A DNA stretch of 64,000 bases from Antennarius striatus (taxonomy: Eukaryota > Chordata > Actinopteri > Lophiiformes > Antennariidae), in NCBI RefSeq assembly GCF_040054535.1, contig NC_090779.1:20136501-20200500 (forward strand). Reading direction: 5' to 3'. A model generated the notes under the pieces. The model did no database searches. It was not told the DNA's origin and saw nothing but the letters and a program-made list of their open reading frames with translations. Each line of letters begins with the position of its first letter. Position 1 is the first letter of the stretch. Below are positions 1-13,175 of the stretch, piece after piece. The position numbers and the translations under genes were made by a program.

Positions 1-247
1 TTCACAAATGTAAAGATGTGATTTCTAACCACAAATATTATCTGTGAATTATACTTGTCACTCCTCACAGACCAACAAAAATTGAGTGGAGGAGTGGTTA
101 AGGGTAACAATAGAATACTGTACTCAAAAGGAATCAATGAGTTTCATTAATCTCTTTGTGAGACTGAATGTCTGTGTGGGATAGAAACAGAAGATATTCA
201 TTGTTTGAAATAGGCAGTGCAAGTCCCACATCTAATAAAAAATTGTG

Positions 248-500
248 ATAGCTAATCCACCTCTCGCCTATAACCAGCCTATCCCAGCTGGCTATGGGCA
301 AGTGGCGGGGTGCATCCTGGACATGTAACCAGTTCAAAGCAGGGCCACAGAAAGACACACTCATGTTCACACTCATACCCACGAATATTTTTGGAATGAC
401 CAATTCACTCTTTTTTCATGCGTTTTGAGGTGGGAGGAACCAGAGAGATCTGGAGATGTTCTTGCTACACACTGCACCACATTGCACCACCATGCTGCCC
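248..500. repeat. Dispersed repeat family A, copy 1 (degraded)
   Basis: It shares ordered blocks with two better copies at 15180-15475 and 58028-58420: a 'cctatcccagctgg' block, a 'ggtgggaggaa' block and a terminal 'actgcaccaccatgc' block. It lies in the tasor2 intron left of exon 16. This is a very common teleost intergenic repeat. Its right end, read on the minus strand, looks tRNA-like, so a SINE-like origin is possible but unproven. Confidence 0.6.
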
Positions 501-630
501 CTGCTTATATTTTATGCATTAAAATCTAAGCAAATATTTCTGTATTCTTAAGACAACCTGAAGATTGAGATTAAAGCATTACATATAGAATATGACATTG
601 TCTATTGGAAAATTTAAAAAAGATCCAAAC

Positions 631-3600
631 CTGAATTGCGCTTGATTTGTGTGGTCCCAGTAGGGTTGGACATAGATAACTCTCTTCTTTCTGTTCACCA
701 GACACTGAAATCTCTTTTTGGTTGCCTTGCGCATCTGCAGTGATCACATCTGCATTGGGGTTTCTCAATCCTAAGTTCACAGTTACAGAATCTTGGTTCA
801 AGGCAGAGTTTTCTTTTTTGCTGAGGTCCAGAGCATTTGAAATCACATTGTTTGACCTGTCTGTTACATTCAGGCAAGTTGCAAATGAATTGGTCTTGAG
901 CACAGTCTGACCTGAAACTGATACCAGCTCACAGGGCATTTCAAAAGATTCACTATCCTCTGAACATGGATTTGTATGGTCCAAGTCAAAATGAAAGAAC
1001 CTGGGTGTTGACCGGCTGTAGAACAGACCTATCCACATGTGTAGGATGAGCTGCATTTCTTCATCAGTGTCTTGAGTGGAGAAATCCCATGGCCTACACA
1101 AGGTATGACGTGTACAAAAACCATGTCAGTAGAATATTTGATTCACTATCTGCACTAACAGTAAAACACCGTAAAATTATATTAAGATAATATAGTTTTA
1201 GGTTTTAAAAGTATACATACCCATGTAAGGCTCGTATGGTAGTTCTGGACATAGAATCGCTTGAAAACCTGCTGTCAAGATTAAAGTCATAATTTTCTTT
1301 CCATTGCTTTGTGACTTGGACAGATCCATCCTTTGCAACAAAGCTTCGGGATCGCCGGAGCTTTCTTGTGCACGCTGTGTGTTTTTTCAAGTCCTTTTCT
1401 GGAGCTTTTATGTTGTAATGCCGTCTGTCTTCCTGACAGACAGTATGATGCAATGTTCTAACTCCGTCTTCTTGCGCTGTGGGGTGATGGTGCAGCAGTT
1501 TGGTAGAACCACTTAAAGGAGATACCTGGAAGGATGTACCTAACAAATCCAACAGTAGAGAGGAAGATGGGGGCAATGAGTAAGCATGCTCTTTAGACAT
1601 CACAGCAACCAATTCACTGCCTCCCAAAAGACCGCTTGGAGAAGGAGACTCAAGAGGCTGAGTAGATATGGCAGCAGGCTGTCTAAGTAGGGAATGAAGA
1701 ACAGATTCTTGCTCAGCAATGGTATCATCTTTTGCAAGGTAACAGTTCTTCAAACTTGTCTCAGGTTTTTGCACATGTGTTGGGTCTGGTTGTGGTGGAA
1801 GGTGGTCATAGCTGTCACTGAGCGCCAAGTCAGCAAGTAAGTTCAAAGCATCTGAAGATGAGCAAGAAATATTACTTTTTTCCTTAACAGTCTTCCTGAC
1901 AGAAATATCCCTAGGACAACCTTTGATTCTGTGTTTTTCATTGGTAAAAGAAGTTGGGATTTGAAAATGCAACCACCCTGTGAGGAGATAAAAGAGGAGA
2001 GAAAGAGAAATCGCATGAAAATAAAAAGGAGCACATTGAAACATAGCAATGTATTACCATTAAGAAATTCAAAACATAAACCAATCCAAAATCAGACTGG
2101 TAAAAACCCAGCAAAACCAAGAAGAAAGGTCAAACCACAAAGAATAAGCAAATCACAGTGACAGCATGGTAGAAGTTGTAAAAGTGACAGGGACAGGGAA
2201 AACTAGTGGAGAGATTTCACACAGAAAAGCAAGCATTGAACATATGATATATTTGAACCAAGACTTACATTTCTTTCTGACAGTTTCTGTAGAGATGCTC
2301 TGATGCTTTTTGAGTGTTTTAATCCTCATTCTCGGTGAAATTGGTAGAGGTTTTCGTGTGATTTGAGGTTGCATGTCTGCAATTGTTTGTCCTTGTGTCT
2401 CTGAGGAGTCTGCCCTTTGTTGAGTACCCTCATGCTCTGATTCAGGAATTCTATCTGGTATCTCTTTACGAGTCAGGCCCAAGACATGGGCAAAATGAGG
2501 GTCAACAGATATCTTTGAAACTTCAGCATCACCCAGATTAGTATCCTGAACACAATCACTTGAATCAGGGTTTGAGTCAAGTTTGCTCTTCTTTACACAA
2601 GGCTTAATGTCCTTGACAGAACTAGAACCTTCTTCAGGCACTAAGATACCTACTTTTCTTTTTTCCCCTAGGAGAACTGATTTAAGTTTAGTCAACAGAA
2701 ATTCATCCTTTTTTTCAAACTTTCCTGGGAAGGGGGTGTCGTGTTTCTCTTGATCTGTTGTAAGGGAAGAAGTATCTGAAGCATCGCCTGTTAATGGAGT
2801 CTCATTACACTCATGATTGGAAGCTAGCGAACCATTGCCATCATCTGACCTTCTCAAAATGTTGTCTTCAGGAATAACATGACTAAACATTACTTCTGAA
2901 GGATGGGCCTCTCTTTCGGTAGATGGTATGACCTCAGTTTCATCTGGTATTGTCTTCGGAGCAATGCTAGATTCCATTTCAACTGTGTCATGATCATTCA
3001 CAAAACCATCAATTACATTTTTTTCAGGGCATGTTTCATCTTGTCCTAACTGAAGTTTGCTTGTTAAAGTCTTCATACAATCTGCAATATCGACTGAGCC
3101 ATAAGGGATCAAGAATCTTCCACATTCGCTAGTAACTGGTTTTATGCCCCAGTACTCAATTTTCTTTGTCAAAGGACCAGTTTGTTGTCCCTGAATAATG
3201 TTTTTTGAGCACTTTTCTTTGTGGCTCGAGTTTGTCTCCTCTGCTTCTTCTAAGCCAAGAAGGAAAGTTGCCAATTTTTTATCTTCCGAAATTTTTCGAA
3301 ATAGGCGCTTTTTCCTCTGTAATGTCATCCAACGAGTACGCCTGTTTGACAAATTACCCAACTGTTGATGGAGTGAAGATTTTTTGGCATAACCTTTCTT
3401 CATACCTTCTGGGTTGTCATCTTCCAATTGCATTTTGATTGTTTGAAGATTGGGAGTCTCAATACAAGTTTTCACTCCAAGCTTCTTCAGTTCAGAACGT
3501 CTCCTTTGTTCCTTCTTATGTCTTGCTTTTGTGTGATTAGTGATATCTGGACTTTTTAAAGGCTTTTCATTACCAATAATCTCTTGATCCAGAAACTTCA

Positions 3601-6600
3601 CCCCTGCTGTTTGTAATTTCTCTGTTGAATAATCTGCAAGCTGAAAGTCATCATTTGTGGATTTCTCAGTACTGGTAACACTTAAATCTACATCAGCAAC
3701 AGTTCGCTCAGATGAAGTGATGCTAAAAATTAACTCTGTAGAAAGGTCATCTGCTGCAGAGTTACTCAGGACATCAGTCTGCATTCCTGCAGCTTTGTTC
3801 AGCAATGTCAGGTCAGATTTTTCATTGTCTTTTATAAAGTCTTCATGCTGCAAATCCTCTGGTGCAACAGTTTGAGGCACATCTTTTGAGTCAACCTGTG
3901 CTGCAGCATTACTGATGCAATTGTCCATAGTCAGCTGGTCTTCTGATCCACCAATAAAAGGACTAGCCGATCCCTCCTCTGGAGATGATAGACAGATGTA
4001 GATGTCTTCCTCCAAATCTTGTATTTGTTCCTCTTGACCAGCTGTCAGGATTTCTGAAGCTTTGGAAACTGGCAGTTCAAAAGAGGTTGGTTTGCTCAAG
4101 TAGGACCTGAAGCTCTGCCATGCCAAGTCAGTCCACTCTGGAGTTGTATAAACGTCCTTGTGAGCATCTAGCACATCATACTGATCTGGAAAGATGCTTA
4201 AATTTCTAGAGAGACTTAATGTCAAGCCAGGATTTATCAGAGCAGTGTAATTCTGCATATGCTCTGCATACACTTGACACAGATTTTCACATGAAATAGG
4301 TGTCCTCTCAACTTCCCCGTCTGCATAACTTAGCATTGGTAACACTTGCAGGATTTCAGATGACATGTTGGAGTTTCTCTGTCCAAATTTTGTACCTATG
4401 ACAAATTAAGAAAGCATCTGTTTAATCGCTGATTTTTTTTGTTACAGAAGCTAAACAAACACAAACTGTAACAAATACTGAGATTAGCGAAGGTCTTTTC
4501 ATTTTCATTATCAAATTGAAGTATCTTCTGCTAAAAACATGCTGTAATCACCTTTATGTACAACTCGAGAGTCTGGAAACACAAACATGCCTTGCAGAAA
4601 CTCAACAGCAGTGGAATCGGTCTCTGAACAGAACAAATACACATGACTGAAGTTGAATAATGGCTGTTGATATGTACCCATTTAGAATTTTTTTCTTGTT
4701 TGGACATAACAACATTGTAGTAAGTCATTATTTTACTTCTTACCATCATATGTGAAAAAGTGGGAGGAGTGCAACAATAGAAGAAATCCGCCATCATTCA
4801 GAGGAATTGTGAGTCCCTGGGCAAAACTTGACAAGTTATTCAGGCATGGTGTTTGGAAGTTAAAAAGCATGTAAAAGTTAACACATGGGAGAATTTTAAT
4901 GCTAGAAATATTAGCTGAATAAAACTAAACTTGGCTTCTGCAAATTCTAAGGATTAAAATTATTTTTTGACATTACTGTACATGGAATGAAACTTGGCTC
5001 TTATCCAACTGTCTGTAATGTGAATTTTAAACAGAAACTCACAATATCTTTTTCCTTTATTTCACACAACAGCAAAGAAAGGGAACTGATTTGTTCGACC
5101 TCTGAGGAAATCAGCTCACACAAACTGCAGTATAAGCCATTCAGAAAAACTGAAAGACAGCACAAAACCACTCAAATAATCAATGACACAGTCAATAAAT
5201 CCATGGATTATGTTGAAAGTTCCCTTGAAACGTCCTTTTGGGCAAGTTTCAAGAGAAACCAATTACAAAACTGGTTTTGTAACATTTTCGTACAAGATAC
5301 TGTACCTTCACCAGAGAAGCCTGTTTCAAAGACAGCCCTGGGTAACAGCTGTTTCAAATCAAATATGGACATGGCTCGGTTGACTTTCAACACGGGTGGC
5401 CTTCCATGTCAAAATACAAAAAAAAAAAGAACACAAAAAGAAAATTAAAAAGAACATTTTAATCATCAGTCATCTAAGAGTTATGTGTATTTTCAGTGTT
5501 CACATTTAACTTACAGTTCTGCGGGGATCAAGGCTCCTTTTCTAGACCTCAGCCCAATGTCAAGCAGATATGTACCCACTTGAAGCTGCCCCTTCCATGG
5601 CAAGTAGCAACAATCTGACAAAGAAATAACTAAAATAATCTGTTTGCAATGATATTCAATGGTTCTTGAAGTAATCTTCCTTTAACTGCTTTAACACTGA
5701 ATTATTTAGTTAGCTCATTTCAGTCAGACTTTAATCCTGACTTCTCTTAAAGTGTTTCACGAAATGCTGTAAGATTTGCTCTTAATTACACGTTACTTAC
5801 CCAGCTTTTTCTCTGCACTGAAAAGACAAAACATCAAACAATTGATTACCATGATGTTAATCAGTTTAAATCACATGGTATTTGATTGAGTATGTAGTAT
5901 GACAATCAGGGCAGATCTTGTGTGTGTCATTAGTGATGGAGTACCTTTCCAACTGAAGTGGCAGCAGCGCTTCTCTGGTATCCATATATGAAAAGGATAC
6001 AATGGCATAAGGACAGGCAGAACTGGGAGACTGAGCATTGCCGTTGCTTCCATCATCTAGAAGCTCATAGATGTAATACTGTGAATTTAAAACAGGTGGC
6101 ATTAGCCTGGTAACCCAACCATTTCTCTGCCTTTGCATGGGCAGGGCTGAATAATACTGTGGCCACAAGAACTGATCGATACAGAAAGATAAGACATATA
6201 ACACACGGTCACCACAACATCTGGGTTTCACAATAAATGATAAAAAAGATTGTTCTAAAATATTCATCACTATTTTATTACCTGAGTCTTCTCAAAGGCA
6301 AGAAAGGAGCTGCTTCTGGCAGATACAGAAAGCAACTGTTCCGACACATGACAGTCAAACCCTTCAGTGGGTGCAGTGAAATTCTGTGTATAGTTCTCCA
6401 AGACTTCTTTAACTCTACCCTGTTGGAATGATAAAAACATTATATTCACAGACGCTCCTTTGGATGAGAACACAACTATGGTATTTTTCAGATTAACAAC
6501 CCCCCCCCCAAATACCTTTGTCAGCCTGATGATAACAATGTATCCTGATTTCCCATGATACCAGCGATTTTGTTCCAAACAGTCTGAGTATGATGATATG

Positions 6601-8307
6601 TAAACACCTGAGGAAACATAAAACTTATGAAACTTAAAATATGTGAATGAGTGGTACATTAAAGATTGTCATCAACTATAATATTTAACTGATAATTATC
6701 CATAATAATTATCAGTTAATTAATACAGCAATAATACCGCTCAACTACGTCAATGAGCTTATCCTCATACAGATCACCATTCCAATAATTCAATAATAGT
6801 GAAGTGAATCGTGTCAAATGTACATATAATCTAAAAAACCACAATAAAATAAGATAAAGACAAAAAGTTTTTAAAAAAATCCTCATTAGTAAGAAATCAA
6901 TGATGAGATGCACACCTCCAGGGCCTCTACAAGGAATGTGTGAAATTTTGTTGTTTTTTCAGGAGATGTGGGTAACCCATTGTGTATTTCCGTATAGACA
7001 AGGATATATTTTCTTATATATTGGACAGTGTATGTTTGTTGCACGTATGTTTTCAACATTTCATCTTTACTTCACAAATGTAAAGTGGGTTTAGGAATGA
7101 CAGACAAAATTTGGTGACATATCAAAATGAAGTTGGAAACAAGAACATAACCATAAGGAGTACCCGTTACAAATAAATGAAATTCACATTATCATCTAGA
7201 ATGAAGTAACTAGGAATTATGAATTTCTTCCACCAGAACACGTCTTAGGATGTGCACTGTAAGATGATATGGTTTCTGTTTCGCCGCAGACAGTCCCATT
7301 TTCATTTCTTATGTCTTCTATTTTTACTTTCACTTTTAAACACAAGGAAACACCAGGCAGTATCGACAACATGATGGACAAGGTAATAACTTGGACAAAA
7401 CATTTTAAATCACAGAGAATGGTGAAATGTTCAATGTACTAATCTTGACTTGTCTCTTCTGCATACAATCTTTTGCGGACGAGCTGCATATTTCTGATCT
7501 TAATAGTAGCTTGCAGATTATCATTCAGGGAGGAGTGTGATTATGTGTTACCATTTGCAGGATCTCCAAGAGTTGTGCATGTGCTGTTTCCAGTAAGAAC
7601 ACCAGTTTGTCCGAGGGCTTCAGCCTTTAAACAAACATAATACTGTATCATCAAGGTATTTGCATTAGTTGGAAGTCATGTGTGTTATTTTTTTCCAAAT
7701 CTTTACCTTATGGATATCATCGAAAAGCAAAAACCCAAAGGATTCCTTGAGGTCCTTCTCTGAATATCCTGCTTCTCTTTTCTTGGCTCGGAAAGTGTTG
7801 TACTGGGTTAGTGTAAAACACATCAACGAGGTGAAATGAGTCGGAATGAATTTCAATTTAACCAACAACTGTGAGTTTTGTGTCATCCGGAAGGAATGAG
7901 TTGAGAGATCACCTTATTTTCCAGTGCAGGATTCTTTACTAAGACAGCAGACTTATATCTGAAGCACTGTTTCGATTCTTCATACAAGTACGAACTTTTC
8001 AGAGGAGACAAAATGTCGCTTTGAAAGACGTCAGAATCGTTTGACACGGACATGAAAAAACCTGAAAGAGTGAAAGACAAGAGATATAAACAAAAATGAT
8101 GAAATGACAGCAAATTCTGATTTTGACTTCAACCAAGGTAAAGTTTTCGGAGTCGTCACATCCGTGTCTTAGTAAAAAAAGAAAAGAAAAGAAGAATAAG
8201 ACGACACGAAGTCCACGACATCACGTCAGTAAAAAGAAGTCGTGTGTTTAAACCCTCAGAGTGATTCCTTCACCTTTACTCCAGGTGCTTTCATTTCCAC
8301 TTTCCAT
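631..8307 (-). CDS. tasor2: TASOR2-like protein (FAM208B), C-terminus outside window
   Basis: Sixteen exons join in phase into 1,535 codons before the gene leaves the window on the left. Exons (high to low): 8274-8307, 7913-8061, 7707-7802, 7552-7624, 6516-6607, 6282-6419, 5945-6156, 5801-5817, 5515-5614, 5306-5400, 5043-5149, 4744-4816, 4552-4623, 2269-4395, 1221-1977, 631-1093. The N-terminal third is the TASOR-family domain (degenerate PARP-like, DUF3715), seen in ILSPLKSSYLYEES, ESFGFLLFDDIHK, CTTLGDPANG and NRWYHGKSGYIVIIRL. The 2.1-kb exon 14 is acidic, Ser/Thr-rich and probably disordered. PWDFSTQDTDEE in exon 16 is a conserved family motif. TASOR is the scaffold of the HUSH silencing complex; TASOR2 is its less-studied paralogue. 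I chose tasor2 over tasor because asb13 and net1 are adjacent, as in human 10p15. The first exon (11 codons) is inferred from a matching donor and phase and is the least certain part. Confidence 0.88.
6685..6719. repeat. Perfect 15-bp inverted repeat (AT-rich hairpin)
   Basis: The arm ttaactgataattat is followed, after a 5-bp spacer, by its exact reverse complement. It lies in the tasor2 intron between exons 4 and 5. It may be the fused ends of a miniature transposon or a simple cruciform-forming palindrome; no coding or target-site signal is visible. Confidence 0.6.
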
Positions 8308-10170
<1,863 letters not shown>

Positions 10171-13100
10171 ATGGAAATGATTCGGGCCAGACCGTCCTTG
10201 TATGGAGAAATAGGTAAGTAGCTTAGAGTTGGTCACCAGTATTAAGCCAAGACAGCGATGTAAAACTGAGTCAACCGAGTATAATGAGTCTTTATGATGC
10301 CCTTTATTTCAAAATGAAAAGGCTTCCGGCTGTCAGATGTAGAGCAGTTGTGTATATTGGTGCAGTTGGTGTATATTTTTAATTTTATGGCATAAGAGCA
10401 GGTCGGACGCTCCTTAATGAGGCCACCAGACCCTGAAAGCCAGTGTCGTTACACCGACTGCACCGGTTGTTTATTTCTCATGGTCATTATCGCCGTTGAT
10501 TGCCTATAAATGTTAACTGTAGTGGCAATAATTCCGATAAAAGTATTTAATCCGACATATTGTGATCATTGTTTAAGTGCTCTTATGGTGTGAAAGTCAC
10601 ACCCCGTGTATCTTAAATAGCGTCTTAATAGTGACATAATAAATAGTATCCCAAGAAGTTATTATTATTATTAACAGTGAAAACTTGTATTTTTCTGCAT
10701 TCTCGGTAATAATTATTTAAGACAATTTCAGAGCAAGCTATCATTTCAAAACTAGAATCAATAATTTGAAATGTGAAATATTTACATCATAAATACACTT
10801 CAAATGTGAAGTACTGTATTCTTCAACAAATCTTCACATTTTTTCTACATTATTTTGTAACCAAAATAAGATCACGTGTGCAATATTTTTTGTAAAAAAA
10901 AAAACTCCGTTAAGTCCCATTGTGTTATCAGATTTGAATTCTGTTTCTTGTTTTACATCAATGTATAGATTGCTGAGAATTTGCAGCTATGCACTAGTTA
11001 CAACATACACACTGTAGTGCATGGATGGAGCCCCTGTAGCTGCCAGCTCGGTTCCATACAGCTTGTAAAACTGTTGGAAATCATATAAGGCTTTCAAACT
11101 TAAAAATGAAGTGCCTTTTAATACCGTATCAGGACCTAAACACAGTGCATGGCTGGTTTATCTGACTGTGTGGCTTAGTGAAACAGAAGAGAAGCAATAC
11201 TTTAGTAATAATGGAACGACAAAGTAAACTTGAACTTAAAGAGAGAATTCTGTGAGTCATATGTCAACAAATGGAAACGCATGAATAATAAATCCTGGAA
11301 AAAAGTGACTGAGTCTTGTTTTACTTCACATTTTGGCAGCTCATGGTCTTGGATTCTGGACTGACCGGTCTGCAGTGCATGAGGCTGCTGCACAGGGCAG
11401 GGTCGCCCAGCTGCAGCAGCTAATTGAGGGAGGTGCAGCAGTTAACATTGTGGCAGTTGACTCCATCACTCCCCTGCATGAGGCTTGTATACAGGGACAG
11501 GCTGAGTGTGTCAGGCTGCTCCTGAATGCTGGTGCACAGGTAAGACAGTCGAAGTTATGTGCAAGAACTGAAATGCATCGAAGGGTATTCAAACCTGAGG
11601 AGCTGATTGATGGATTTGTATATGTATTCATTTGCTATCCAGGTAGATGCTCGTAACATTGATGGCAGCACCCCGCTGTGCGATGCATGTGTAGCTGGAA
11701 GCCTGGAATGTGTGAAGCTGCTGCTGGAGTATGGTGCAAAAGTCAATCCTCCCCTGTTCACCTTCTCACCTCTTCATGAAGCTTGTATGGGAGGTGTGTC
11801 TTGTTAAATATAACATCACACAGCAATGTATTTTCAGTCATTTTATTGTTAAAGCAATGACATAACCAGATTCAACGCAGTATGTGAGGCCACGTGGCCC
11901 AATGGATAAGGCATCTGACTTCGAATCAGGGGATTGCAGGTTCGAGTCCTGCCGTGGTCAACATTTTTATAATTTCTCTTTTAGGAATAAATAAAGTATA
12001 TTCTCAGATTCCTTATCCATTAGGCCATGCTGAAAAACAATTCTGAGATGACTAGTTATTTTTTTGTTAGCAGTGAATGAATGATCAATAATTTATCATT
12101 TATTTTATAGATTTTTTTAAAAATCTAGAAGTAATGAAAGTAAGCAAGTCACATTACTTCTATCTCATGATACCTGGATTATATTACTGATTCCATTTTT
12201 AGTAGGTGATTTTTGATATCAGCAAACTATATTACATTAATGCAACCCCTCCAATCTTGTTGGCAATGCTGCTAAAGCATTGGAACATAACTGGAAAACT
12301 GAAATATCCAAAACAGAAGTGATCCATCAGAAAATAGTTGTTAAATTTTTAAATCACGGAATCTGATGTGGAATATTTCCATGGAATTATTTGATTTTGT
12401 TGTATGCAGAGATAATCAGGCAAGTCTCTCACGACAGGGAATTCAGAATGCGTTCAGCTCATGATTGATCGAGGAGCTTTCCTGGAGGCCCATGACTGCC
12501 ACTATGGGACACCCCTTCATGTAGCCTGTGCAAGTCAACATTATGACTGTGCCAAAGTCCTCCTCAATGCAGGTCAGTCTGTATTTGTCTTCAGCACACA
12601 CATGTTGCAAATTATTTGGGTAAAAACCTGAGATGTGGATTATTTGCCATTTTAAGCTGATGCTGATGAAATAACTATATTAATGTATATATTACTGTAG
12701 TTGTAAGTCATCTTAGCTCATAGTCATAATATTGTTTTCTTCCCTAAAGGGGCCAATGTGAATGCTGCTAAGCTGCATGAGACGGCCCTTCATCATGCAG
12801 CCAAGGCAAAAAATGTTGACCTGATTGAGCTACTTGTGGAATTTGGAGGGAATTTATACAGCAGGGATAACCTTAACAAGAAACCTATCCATTACACCAG
12901 TCTGGGATCTCCCTCTTATAGCTGCCTTGAGTTCTATGAGAGTAAGTTTGTTTATTTGATGTGTGAATTATGTCAGTAGATAATCTGACAGACCAGCATC
13001 GATAACTAGCCTCTGTTTTTACCTAGACACCCCGCTCAGTCTACAGCAGATCAGCCGAGTGGCTGTGAGAGCGACTCTCGGAGGAAGAGCATCTGAAGTT

Positions 13101-13175
13101 GTTTCCAAGTTGGGCCTGCCCTGTCGCATCATAAGTTTTCTTTCTTACATTCCACCTCCAGTCATTGAAATTTAA
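10171..13175 (+). CDS. asb13: Ankyrin repeat and SOCS box protein 13
   Basis: Six exons (10171-10213, 11340-11539, 11643-11793, 12438-12572, 12750-12941, 13027-13175) give 289 aa ending in TAA; human ASB13 is 278 aa. Ankyrin repeats are clear, e.g. DSITPLHEACIQGQAE, DGSTPLCDACVAGSLE, YGTPLHVACASQHYD and HETALHHAAKAKNVDLIEL. The last exon carries a C-terminal SOCS box (PLSLQQISRVAVRATLG ... LGLPCRIISFLSY). ASB proteins are substrate adaptors of Elongin B/C-Cullin 5 E3 ubiquitin ligases: the SOCS box binds Elongin C and Cul5, and the ankyrin stack recruits substrate. The start codon at 10171 gives a short first exon, MEMIRARPSLYGEI, before the conserved LGFWTDRSAVHEA; an ATG five bases earlier hits a stop at once. 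Poly(A) signals AATAAA lie at 13460 and 13952. net1 converges from the right and tasor2 diverges on the left, as in mammals. Confidence 0.95.
11888..11960 (+). tRNA. tRNA-Arg, anticodon TCG
   Basis: The 73-nt sequence folds as a complete cloverleaf. The acceptor stem ggccacg pairs with cgtggtc (one G-U), with discriminator A at 11960. The D-arm is gcccaatggataaggc, and the anticodon stem ctga/tcag encloses loop cttcgaa, so the anticodon is TCG. The T-arm gcagg-ttcgagt-cctgc is intact, and the A and B boxes match. There is no intron. The gene lies in asb13 intron 3 on the same strand, and a T-run 7-10 nt after the 3' end (catttttat) fits a Pol III terminator. Confidence 0.95.
12004..12030 (-). 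pseudogene. Inverted fragment of tRNA-Arg
   Basis: Read on the minus strand, this 27-nt piece (gcatggcctaatggataagg then aatctga) matches roughly nucleotides 5-31 of the tRNA-Arg gene lying 44 bp upstream, with about three mismatches. It contains the D-arm and A-box region only. It cannot make a tRNA; it is either a remnant of an inverted duplication or the head of a tRNA-derived repeat. Confidence 0.7.

Noticed and set aside
5208-5393. Read-through of tasor2 exon 10 into TVSCTKMLQNQF and a stop
   Set aside because: A good donor at 5305 joins in phase to exon 11 (VFLNGLYCSLCELI), which matches the family, so the read-through is intron.
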